The notes beneath the pieces are model-generated. The model made no database searches and was not told the DNA's origin. It saw only the letters and a program-made list of their open reading frames with translations. A stretch of 64,000 nt of DNA from assembly GCA_003117195.1 (NCBI GenBank), contig BDSI01000014.1, forward strand, positions 124,001 to 188,000. The letters run 5' to 3'. Positions 14,401 through 26,400 of the stretch are shown here, one piece after another. The stretch comes from Eudorina sp. 2006-703-Eu-15. Its lineage: Eukaryota; Chlorophyta; Chlorophyceae; Chlamydomonadales; Volvocaceae. Within the stretch, counting starts at the first letter, position 1; each line of letters starts with the position of its first letter. The position numbers and the translations under genes were made by a program.

Positions 14401-17400
14401 TTGACATTTCTCTACGCAACCAAGCAAGGAAGCATTCCTACAGCATAATCGTAATAAGGGGGTGCGGTGCTGAGCACGCCGCCCCAAAACCTTTGCGGGC
14501 GTGCGTGGTCAGATCCGTCCCACATGAGCACCCACCTGGATCCGGAACAGGTAATCCCCGGTGGATCCAGGATCCATGCGCCAGGCCGCGCCCAGGCTGC
14601 TGCCATAGTAGTCGGCGTTGCCGGACTGGGACGAGGACCCGCTGCTGCTACTGCCGCTGCTGCTACTGCCGATGCTGCGCTCCCCTTGCAGACCGGGAGC
14701 TGCAGCCGGCGATGTCGTGGACGAAAACGACGATACATCCAAGGCCTGTTACATAAAGCAGCGCGGGCGCGGTCGGGGATCAAGATGCAGGTGCAGCACT
14801 GAGGGCATATGCAGGGGTGGAGGTCATGCTGGCAAAGAGCAGGAGGGTGTGTACGGGGCGGTTAAGACGAGGCAACATGGATGGATAGCGCCGGCCGCCG
14901 AGCACATCCGAGACGGACGGAGGCCATTAGAAGGCAGAGTCTGAGCACCCTTATGTTGCACTCACTCCTGTCAGGCGAGTGCACACAGCGAGGCTGCGTG
15001 CAGAGTGTGGATGGTGGGGAGGGTGGTGGCCGTCACCGATGACCCCCGGGGTCCACTGCAACATTATTGACGGTTTTATTTATCAAGAAAACCCGGCTGC
15101 TGAGCAAGGACGCCAGCGCTTGCTGTACAGACAGCCCATGTTGTAAACAGCTATGGACAGATAGGGGCGGGGTACAGGCATACGCGTCTGGATCTCGTCG
15201 TAAACCAGACTTTCTTTCAGCTCACAAAGTCCCATCACCGATCCAGGGCACCTGTGTGCGGCCCTACCTGTAGCATGCCACCTCGAGTGGAGGAGCTTCC
15301 TCGGCTGCTGCCGCTGCTGGTTCCCTGTGTCATTAGCTCCTCCAGGGACGGCAACTTGGCTGACGCTGCGGTAACCTTTCCAGACGCCTCCATCACGACG
15401 AAGGATGACCTTGGGGGTGGAGCGCTGTTGGCCTTGATCGGTGGAGGGGACGCGGAGGGCGTTGCGCCCTTGACCGGCGGAGGGGACGCGGAGGGCGCGG
15501 CCATGCGGACGAGGGGAGGGGACACGGAGGGTGCAGCAATGCGGACGGTCTGAGGGGACACCGAGGGTGCGGCGCCGGGGGCGGGCGGTGGAGTACCAGC
15601 GCCGGGCAAGTCCACAGGCGGCGGCGGGGGCCGCTTCTTCCTGATGCCAGTGCCGGTGGCGTTGGTGGTGGTACTGCCGGAACCGCTGCCGCCCATGGAC
15701 GTGCTGCCATTGACGCCACCGCTCGGCGGTGTACTGATGACAGGAGAAGGCGGCGATGCTGCAGGTGGCGGCAAGCTCCTGCTGCCCGTGCTGTTTGCGC
15801 TGACGGGGGCCGTGCCGTTCACCGTCGTGTTGCTGCGGGGGTTTCCGGTCCTGCGCTGGGGCGACGGCGGCGCCGGCGACGGCGGGGATGGCGGGTTCGG
15901 CGTGGGGGTGGAGTACAGCGCCGACACCCCCCGCTCCAGCACGTTAAAAGCGACGTGGCAGCCGCAGATCTTGCAGTACCGGGAGGACGTGTCCTGCAGC
16001 GCGATGGCCACGTAGAAGGACCCCCTGGAGACTGTGGGGATGGCGAAGCTGGCCTGGAAGCCGGCTAAAGCGCAGTCGATGGGTGCCGGCGGGTTGGGCG
16101 GAGGCGCGGGTGGGCGCGGGGACGGGGGCGGCATATCCACGCTGACCGAGTCGCCGTCACTGAGCGCCAGGCCAGGCGGAGGGGACCTGGCGGGCCGGGC
16201 GGGCCGACTTGGTCGCGGTGGCGGGCGCGGTGGTTGCGGTGGAGGTGACGATGGTCTGGGCGGCTTGGGTGCTGGCAGACTGGGTCGCCGCCTATTAATT
16301 ATTGGTGTATTGGGGCTCTTAGGTGTCAAGTCACCAGGCGCTCGAGGGGGGCGAGCAACTGGCTGAGGAGTATTTGAAGATGGATCATCGCGCGGGTTCA
16401 TGTACGGGTCATAATCATATCCCTCAGGAGGGGGTGTACTGTAACCATCTGCGAGGGGTTCCGATGGAGAACCTGGTGCGGCAGGTTGTCGTTTTGGTTG
16501 TGGGGGTAGCAGGCCAGTTGATGGTGGTGGTGGTGATGGTGGCGGTGGTCGAGGGGTTGGCAGACGGATTGAAGGTGGTGGTGGTGGCGGTTGAGGCGTT
16601 GGCAGAGTAGTTGATGGTGGTGGTGGTGATGGTGGCGGTTGTCGAGGGATTGGCAGACCAATTGACGGTGGTGGTGGTCGAGGGGTTGGCAGACCATGTG
16701 ACGGCGGTGGTGACGGCGGTTGAGGAGGTGGCAGAGCAAGTGATGGTTGTGGTGCAGGTGGCTGTGGTTGGAAGGGTGGCAGAACAGTTGACGGTGGGGG
16801 AGGCGGTGGCTGAGGAGGTGGCAGAGCAATGGGCGGTGGTGATGGTAGCAGTAGTTGAGGGGGTGGCAGCGCGGTTGATGGTGGTGATGGCAGTGGTCGA
16901 GAGGGTGGCAGAACAGTTGACATTGGTGGTGGCGGTAGTGGTGGTGGTGGTTCAGGGGGTTGACCGCCAGTGAACGGTGGTGTTGGTGGTGGCGGTGGTT
17001 CAGGGGTTTGAACACCAGTTAAAGATGGTGGTGGTGGCGGTGGTTCAGGGGGTTGAACACCAGTTAACGATGGTGGTGGTGGCGGTGGTTCAGGGGGTTG
17101 AACACCAGGTAACGGTAGTGGTGGTGGCGGTGGTTCAGGGGGTTGAACACCAGTTAACGGTAGTGGTGGTGGCGGTGGTTCAGGGGGTTGAACACCAGTT
17201 AACGATGGTGGTGGTGGCGGTGGTTCAGGAGGTGGCAACGCAGTCAACAGTGTTGGTGGTGATGGTGGAGCCGTTGATGGTGGTAGTGTTGGTGGTGGTC
17301 GAGAGGGTGGGAGACCAGTTGATTGTGGTGGTGGCGGTGGTCGATAGGTTGACTGTACTAATGTCGGTGGTTGTTGCCATGATGGTGGCGGTGGTGATTC

Positions 17401-20400
17401 AGGGGGTTGCGATAGTTCTGGCGGTGGCGGTGGTCGCGCGAATACAGTGGGCGTCCCAGTATCGTTGTTTGGGGATGGGGGCGGATTTAAAGTATTTGAA
17501 GGCGGGGGCAGGGGTGGGGGTGGAGGCGGGGGTGGAGGCGGGGGTGGAGGCGGGGCTGGAGGCGGGGGTTGAGGCGGGGCTGGAGGCGGGGCTGGAGGCG
17601 GCTCAGGTGGAGCCAGGGGTTGAGGCGGGTAAGAAGGCGAGGGCGCAGGCGGGGGACCTGGCGAGTAGTGTAAGGGTGGAGGTAGGATTTGGGATTGGGC
17701 CGAGGGTAGAGGCGGCTGGGTACTTGGGGGATGGATTGGAGGGGATGACGGTCGAGATTGAGTTGATGGTGGAGATGGCAGAGGTGGTGTAGGTGGCATT
17801 TGAGGTGACACAGGTGACATTTCAGGTGCCAGAGGAGGAAATTGAGGTGTGGGAGTTGGCACTGTAGGTTCTGTAGGTCGGACAAGAGGTGTTGTAGGAG
17901 GCACCCGAGGTGGAGGTGCCTGTGGCGAACTCGACGGCGTGGCTGCCGGCGGAGGTGACAGAGGGGCATCTGGGTTTGGCGATGAGGATGGCTGTGGGGG
18001 GACAGCTCTTCCTTGGTTGAATGGACCATAATCTGAAAGGCCATATGCGTCACCATCTGTTTCAGAATCTGCGATACGACCTATCAAGTCGATCAATTTG
18101 CTACCCGTGGAGGAGCGGCGCGGTGTTGGAGGCTGCGGAGGCGCATTCGGACGGAGCGGTGAAATGCCAGGAAACGGCGGGAACACTGGAGGACAAGGCG
18201 GCGAAGGGGCCACTGCCGAAGCGGCGGACGGGGGCGACACAGGGCCCGAGGGAACATCCGGCGGCATGGGCGATGCGGGCGGCCGGGGTGGCGGTGGCGG
18301 TGCCGCCGCAAGTGGAGGACTACGCTCGCACAGCTGGGCACGCTCGTACGACAGCCCGTAGTAGTCCCACGGCCCGCTGGTGCCCGAGGGGCCCTCCAGG
18401 GTGTAGTTGCGGGCCGCAAACTGGTCGCTGTAGGTGTCCCAGCAGCACTTGCCGTCCGGCGCGATGACGTTGGTGTAGCCGGCTGAGGAGTAGATAAAGG
18501 AACGTCAGGTATCAGCATACGGGTCCACCTTGTAACGGTTACATTACATATGAATCACGAGTGCATGTTGCAGCAAGTGTGAAAGCAATATGTCGAAACA
18601 TACACATAAGTATGATTAATGCACGAGATGGGTGTCTTACAAGTACCAAGTGACATGGGGTAGGTCATCCATTGTGACAAATAGACCGCAAAGGCGCAGA
18701 AAGGGGTGCTACCTAATGCTGTTGTTTATCCCAACGAACAAACGTGTTGGGCCGTGAGCAAATCTGTTTTTACACGTACGTGCGTGGCAACGGCACCAAC
18801 CTCACCTTCGCCCGTGCTCAGGTCGTACCACTGCCAACCGAGGCCATCCAGGTCAAACACGGTGACGTTCCACTGTCGGGACTTGTCGCTCCAATCGATT
18901 GGCCCGTAATAACGCTTGGGCAGGCCCCAAGCGGCACCGTATGGTGTTTGGTAGATGTACTGCTGTAGCTGGTACGACACAATCCTGCAAGCACCATCGA
19001 CGCAAAGCAATAAATCACATTGACAGAGCTCGCACCAACAAGCAAAGAGCATCCCATCCAATCGGGTTCGTGCGCGATCCGCCAAAGCTGCTGCAATACC
19101 AACATGACGAGCATATCTGAAGCCTCTGTCTCTCATATAATTAGCTGTGAAGCATGCTTATGGTTCGTAAACTTCCACCCATGCTCGTACACACCGTACC
19201 CCAAAATCGTACCCAGGACGTACCTGTGCCAGTCCTTGCAAAACATCGAGTGGCCCGTCAGATTGCTGTAGTAGTGTTCCGTTGTTGTAGTTGGTGGTTG
19301 GTTGAAGGGGGTAGGGTTTACGGTAGGTATTGTTAGGGAATTGTTATTAGGATAGGGTTTAGGTCAGGGCGTCAACGAATGCAAAAGGGCGCCAAGAACA
19401 TGAGACGGCATAGGCAAGTGGACAGCTGGGCCGTGGCATGTCGTAGATAGCAGTACGCGGCAGAACTATACGTTTTCTAGAGTGCTGAAGCGGAATCGAC
19501 CTCCCCTGTTCTAGCATGTATGATATGATTGATGTGCGAGTGCATGGAACATGGGCCCTTCCTCACATGGTCCTCAGCTTGGTCATCATGAGCCAGGTGC
19601 TGGGGATGGGGCCCTCGACGAGGCCCTCGCCCATCTCGTCGCTCAGGTCCCTGCACATGGATAGGAAAAAAGCGACGTCACGTGGGTTGGGCCGGCCTGA
19701 CGCGCCTCGAGTCGTCATGTATCCGTGCCAGAGCAAACTCACAGGTGCTCCAGGTTCCGGAGCAGCGCCCACTCCGCGGGCAGGAAGCCCCGGACCACAG
19801 GCCGACCCCGCCACGACGGGGACGGGTGTGAACTGTCCTGCGTGCGCTTGATGGTGATGCGCTTGAGGGTGTCCGGCAGGAAGGGGCGGGCGGCCACGGG
19901 GTCGGGCGCGGCAGGCGGCAAACCCTTCAGGAACGTCTGGTTGCCGTACTTGACGCTCTCCAGGGACTCCCTCAGCGCCTGGCTCCACTCGAGGTGCGCC
20001 CGGCCCGACCACCTGTTATGGTAGGTAGAAACGATTCATCACATGTCAAAAGGTGTCATCACCACGTCGATGATGAACATGCTAAAACCTTGATGTTTTG
20101 ATTGTGCACGGCCTGAATGGACCCTGTTTACTGTTCACCCATCGCCCGCTGTTGACATCGCCACAAACCCACCTCATGGCGTTCAGCTCCGTGAAGGGCG
20201 CGAACATGCACTTCTCCAGGGCCACGTGGCGCAGCGCCAGGTTGGGGTTGAGGCTGGACACGTTGCGCTGCACCAGCGCCCGGCCCACACCACACGGGTC
20301 TGCAATTGGAAGCGTGGAGAAGCCGTTTCCCGATGCAAGCGGTAGTGGGCAGGTTGGTTAACCGTCTTTGACGCAGAAGACCCGTCTAACAGTACTGGGG

Positions 20401-23400
20401 TACCTAATAAACGCAGCCTCGCACGCAATTCACAAAAAGACAGCAACTTGAGGGACGTGCTAAATGTGTATGATGGTTCTAAGCTAGCAACAACGTCAAA
20501 AATGAATAACGATATAGTATAATAGTTAGAACCGATCGTAGTGATAATACGTGTAAGAATTATACACCGTAGAACATTAAAGAACAACCAACAAAACCCA
20601 CCCAAAACACGCCCGTGCTAGGTCCCGCTTGCCCTGCACCACTCCATCCTGCCACCGCCGGGGCTAATTGTAACTCTTAGAGCCACTCACCAAGCAGCAT
20701 TGAGAAGTAGCTGTGCGTCGGCATGTACCCGGGACCCGCCCTTGTGGTGGGCCGACCGCCTAAGCGGTCACACTTCCAAGTGGCGGGGTCGAAACTGTGA
20801 GGACGGGCGATGATGAGGTAGGGGCGCCACTAGTGGTTTTACAGGTCAGCAGGGGAAGCAAGAAATCGACTTAATTCCTGCACAACTGTTTTTAGTTTAC
20901 CTGCGAAGGTGCTTGCATGCAATAAAAATAAAAATATAATAATAATATATATATTATAAATTATATTATTTATTATTAATAATAATAAAATTAATAATAT
21001 AGTAATAATAATTACAATTATCTTAAGTAGAGGAATAATGATATAGTTGGTCTTAAACCAAGGCGTTTACGAAGGGGGCGGAGGTGGACATGTTTGCCCG
21101 GGCCTTTGCACCTCCCGCCACAGTGCTTGCATCTGGGCTTACAGGTCAAAAGCCGTGCCATTCTTGCCGCGCCTGTCCGGGAGTACGGCAAGCAGACTGT
21201 GCTCGGGTCGGAAGTAAATGTCCTCAAAGGCTCTGCGGGGCAAGGCAGCAGCGACATCACATACACATGTTATTAATTGTAAGCAAAGGCATCATAGGTC
21301 GCCCGAATCCCAGAGAGTCCGGCATACATGTACGGTGCCAAGCCAGGGCGTATGGAGAGCGTACGGACAGCACACGCTGTGCTTCTGTGTTGGACTGGCA
21401 CACGCTACGAGTCATAAGAACCCAAATGAACCCAAACAAGTAGGGGTCGGCTTCCTCGAAGCCGGAAAAGGGCGGGGCCCCCTATAATCCGTACAGGCCG
21501 CTTGCTTTAGAAGGAAAACTCTATTACCGCGCAACAGTGTGAGAGAGTGAAAGGTTGACATTGGGGGTGTCGTTGATGTTGAAGGGGGATCGGCGTGCAT
21601 AGATTCACCAAGCCCAAACACGTCGGCAGCCCCGAAACCATCCTGCAGTACGTACGCGCCGCGGGCGACGGCGGTCACCGTATCGGCACTATGGTAACGA
21701 TAGTCGCCTCTGCACTACCACATCCGTCTGTCAAGCAGATGATCACAAAGCAAGCTTGAAGCATCCTTGTTTTGCCGTGAAACTGTAGTTGTTTGGTCCG
21801 TCGGCAGGCATGCAACCCTTCAGTTGCACGCTCGCAGCAGACGTGAACCTCTAAAGTTTGCTATCAATAGTTACATAGCAAATGTAAGGCAAAAACAGGG
21901 TGCGAAAAAGCCGCGGTGAGACCCGGACTTTGGGCCATCGGAACTGGAGAACTCGTTGGCACTCGGTACGCTATCCCTTTGCATCTTGAAACTTTGATTC
22001 AATACATATTGTTGAATTGTATTCATCTGGCAAGACAGAAAGGCAAATCTTGATGTTGGTGGCATCTTGATGTTCAAACATCAGAACACTATGGAAGTTC
22101 AATTTAGCACGCGCCGCCCATCCTTAATCCAAGTATTCATCACGCGGCACCCGTTGAAACAAATATGAGCGCGAGAGGCGTTGGGTGGATGTTGACTCGG
22201 GTCCATGGAGACCGCGGAGCTTTACTTTGACCGTTTGTGCGCAAAGAATTTTTTTCAGCCAAACCAAAGTTACCTTGCAATAGAGGACAATTAATATGAC
22301 AAATATTGCGAATTAGTTTAGTGGATAATGAATGTTTTGCCGTTACCCACGCACGGCGCACGCACACACACACACACACGGACATGGGCAATCCTAGGGG
22401 GCGGGGCCCCCCGAACGCGCTTCGCGCTGGGGCCCCGCCAATAAAAAATTGGGTTGCATTTGGGTTGCGCTCTTGGAGCTAGGTCCAATCGACCAGACGG
22501 GGCGGACTCACATCTCCTCCAACGGCAGGCACACCAGGTCATCCACCAGGCTGAACTCGGGGGCGTCCCTCAGGTCGATGGAGGGGTGGTGCCAGGCGGG
22601 GACGTGGCGGAGGGAGCTGCGAGGGAAGTTCCGCGGACGGCTAATGTAAGTGTGAGATAGAACGAGCATAGCTCGAGCACATCATGAGCTTAAGCAATTC
22701 CACGTCGAATTAGATTTCCAAAACTCGGCAAGCAACCAAGCAACGCCTCAACACTAGTAGTAGTAGTAGTATTTGTTCCGTTTTCCATCAAACGGGTCCG
22801 GATTTCGCCTTCAAGATTGAGATTGTTGACTTACATTCTGGTGACGATGTTGCGGGATGCAGTGGTCTGCCGTATTTCCTTTCCGTACATGATGCGATTA
22901 GCGGTATCATTGCGGTACTGTGTACCGCTGACGTGGAACAAGGCCGCCGTGCTTTCCCGTCGGCATGATACCGCTGCGAGCGGGTTTTCAGCGCCGGCGG
23001 GCGAATCCAATCCACGAGCCCTGAACGCGTTGAATTCGCAAACACTTGGCCGCAGACTCAATCCCCTGCGTCCAGTTGAAGTGGGCATAAAACAAAACGA
23101 CAGCCTTTAACTTGAGGGCTGTCGATTGTAACAGTAAACAACACGTGTATGCCAGGCAGTCTTGAATGAAACGTCCATGGGCACAAAGTTCCTATAACGT
23201 CCATGGGCAGGATCCTACCAGGTCGGGTAGGCGTTACACCAGTCCGGAACCGCAGCGCTGGGCGGGTGGCTGAAGCTATACGACTGGTCCAGCAGGCTCA
23301 GGGCGCAGCAGGTGGTGTTGGGGTCGCTGAGGGCGGCACCTCCCGGCTCGCAGTAGGTCTGGCTGACACAGTCGGGGGCGCACTCCGCCGCGGAGGCGTA

Positions 23401-26400
23401 GTACTGAGCCGTACAGCGGCTGATGCAGCGCCAGGGTGCGGTCCCGAAGCCGATGCGAGTGGCCACCTCGGGCCGGCTCCAAAAGCTGGTGTTGCCGCTG
23501 AGGATGAAGCGCAGGAGCGCCTTGTCTGCACGAGGAAGATAATAGATTTGGTTGAAGCTCACTCGCAGAAAGGAAGCACGCACTTTTTTGCTCTTTCACA
23601 TTGAATGAATGAACGTTACAGCGGACCCCAAAGGGATCACCGGTGTATACCAGGGCAAGCCCCAGCAGGCCCCACATTGTAATGAATAATGCCAATCAGG
23701 ACATGTAGGACATGGAATACCGTACGTGGAATTCGGCATACTGAGCATAACTGTAATTGCCTTTCAGCAGCAGCCAGTGTAATTAGGGTTGTAAACGTCG
23801 AGCACTAACTATTAAGCAGACAGTAGTTAGCATATCCTCACGTTGCTCATTGAAATCCTCTGAAGCGTCCCAAGAGAAGGACGAAGGCGGAGGCGTCCGA
23901 GAGTCAGTAGGTGACGGAGATGGTGTTGTGGGAAGCGGAGGTGGTAGCTGCGGCGGGAATAGTTGCGGTGAGGCGGGAGGCGTGGAGGGCAGCTGCGGTT
24001 GCGGTGTGACAGAAGGCGTGGAGGGTAGCTGCGGTTGCAGTGTGGCGGGAGGCGTCGAGGGCAACTGCGGTTGCAGTGTCGAGGGAGGCGTGGAGGACAG
24101 CTGCGGTTGCGGTGTGGCGGGAGGCGTGGAGGGTAGCTGTGGTTGCTGTGTGGCGGGAGGCGTGGAGGGTAGCTGTGGTTGCTGTGTGGCGGGAGGCGTC
24201 GAGGGCAGCTGCGGTTGCGATGTGGCAGGAGGAGTGGAGGGTAGCTGCGGTTGCTGTGTGGCGGGAGGCGTGGAGGGTAGCTGCGGTTGCGGTGTGGCGG
24301 GAGGCTTGGAGGGAAGGTGTGGTTGCGGTGTGGAGGGAGGCGTGGAGGGTAGCTGCGGTTGCGGTGTGGAGGGAGGCGTGGAGGGTAGCTGCGGTTGCGG
24401 AGGCGTGGAGGGTAGCTGCGGCATCGACGGAGGCGTAGAAAGTGGCGGCGGTTGGGGTGTGGAGGGAGGCGTGGAGGGCAGCTGCGGTTGCGGTGTGGAG
24501 GGAGGCGTGGAGGGTAGCTGCGGTTGCGGCGATGACGGAGGCGTGGAGGGTAGCTGCGGTTGCGGCGATGACGGAGGCGTGGAGGGTAGCTGCGGTTGCG
24601 GCGTCGAGGGAGGCGTAGAAGGCAGCGGCAGTTGGGGTGTGGCGGGAGGCGTGGAGGGTAGCTGCGGTTGCGGCGTTGACGGAGGCGTGGAGGGCAGCTG
24701 TGGCTGCTGCGTTGACGGAGGCGTGGAGGGCAGCTGTGGCTGCGGTATGGCGGGAGGCGTCGAGGGCAGCTGTGGCTGCGGTGTGGCAGGAGGCGTGGAG
24801 GGCAGCTGTGGCTTCGGTGTGGCGGGAGGCGTGGAGGGCAGCTGTGGCTGCGGTGTGGCGGGAGGCGTGGAAGGCAGCTGTGGCTGCGGTGTGTCGGGAG
24901 GCGTGGAGGGCAGCTGCGGCGGATACTGTTGCGGAGGAACGACTACAGGAGGAAGATTTGGCGGTGGAGAAGGCGGCATTACGAGTTCAGGTGTTGAAGG
25001 GGACGGTGGCGGTCGAGTCGGGCGGTTCGCAAAGATCGGCCTCCAGGCCCAGGCGCCGCTCCACTTCCCGGGCACGCTCGGCACAGCGGGAGGCTGCGGA
25101 GGCGCATTCGGACGGAGCGGTGAAATGCCAGGAAACTGCGGGAACACTGGAGGACGAGGCGGCGAAGGGGCCACTGCCGAAGCGGCGGACGGGGGCGACA
25201 CAGGGCCCGAGGGAACATCCGGCGGCATGGGTGATGCGGGCGGCCGGGGTGGCGGTGGCGGTGCCGCCGCAAGTGGAGGACTCCTCTCGCACAGCTGGGC
25301 ACGCTCATACGACAGCCCGTAGTAGTCCCACGGCCCGCTGGTGCCCGAGGGGCCCTCCAGGGTGTAGTTGCGGGCCGCGAACTGGTCGCTGTAGGTGTCC
25401 CAGCAGCACTTGCCGTCCGGCGCGATGACGTTGGTGTAGCCGGCTGAGGGGGATGTAAAGACATGCATAGCGGACCCAGGCATGGGCGAATGAAGGAAAC
25501 AGGTGCGAGGTGCAACAGAGGTTGGCTAGTTGGTAAGTGGAGCACTGAGAGCAGTGCGTCAATGCATGAAGTCAAAGAGTTCTGGTAACAAACCTTGCGG
25601 CGCCTGCTTCTTTTTTGCTGTACGTCAATAAATTCACGCACACATTCATTGCATTTTGTTAGGCCGGCGATGCATTTCCACCGCGTCATGAACAAATGTC
25701 AAGAAACGGTTACCTGACGCTCCTACCAAGCACGACACACACACGGCACTTCAAACATCGAATGCATGATTAAGTACATGTGAAAACATTGCTTCAACAT
25801 TGCAAGACATTGAACGCGGCGCACCTGCAACACACGACACGCAACAGGTAGACAGTCGCTCGACGCCTTACCTTCACCGGTGGTTGGGTCGTACCACTGC
25901 CACCCCAGGCCGTCCAGGTCGAACACGGTGACGTTCCACTGCCGGGACTTGTCGCTCCAATCGATTGGCCCGTAATAACGCTTGGGCAGGCCCCAAGCAG
26001 CACCGTAAGGCGTTTGGTAGATGTACTGCTGTAGCTGGTACGACACAATCCTGCAAGCACATGGTTTTCAGGCACTGCCATTTCAGGTGGGCGGTCAGAG
26101 AGCTATGCTTGCTTCTGTTGCTCGCTGACATTCAGGTATTTCACATTTTCACCTATTAAGCCCGTACGATAGATACAGTAGCTCAACAAGCTGCAACTAA
26201 TTTTAGCCAAGCAAAGGCAATGCAAGGGCTCCACCAACGCTTTGTGTCATTCTCACCGATGCCAGTCCTTGCAGAAATCGGGGTGCCCGGTCAAGTTTCT
26301 GTGTAGAGGTAACGAGCGGGCAGCGAAGGTTTAGCGAAAGGCGTTTTGGGGATGAACACTGTGTAGCAAGTCCAGATCCGTCAAACAGCCTCCTTACATG

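Noticed and set aside
15268..18482. Pherophorin gene because of the Pro-rich rod
   Set aside because: The Pro-rich rod is similar in style but I do not see the paired pherophorin Cys domains, and the exon belongs to a larger membrane-protein gene.
24000..24930. Regular direct repeats that could suggest a CRISPR array
   Set aside because: Units are contiguous without unique spacers, lie in a coding exon and the genome is eukaryotic.
23850..25322. A 490-codon plus-strand Gly/Cys-rich frame (GVEGSCGC repeats)
   Set aside because: It is the antisense of the K4 stalk repeat. The array unit is a multiple of three, which keeps all frames open. No splice or start context supports it.
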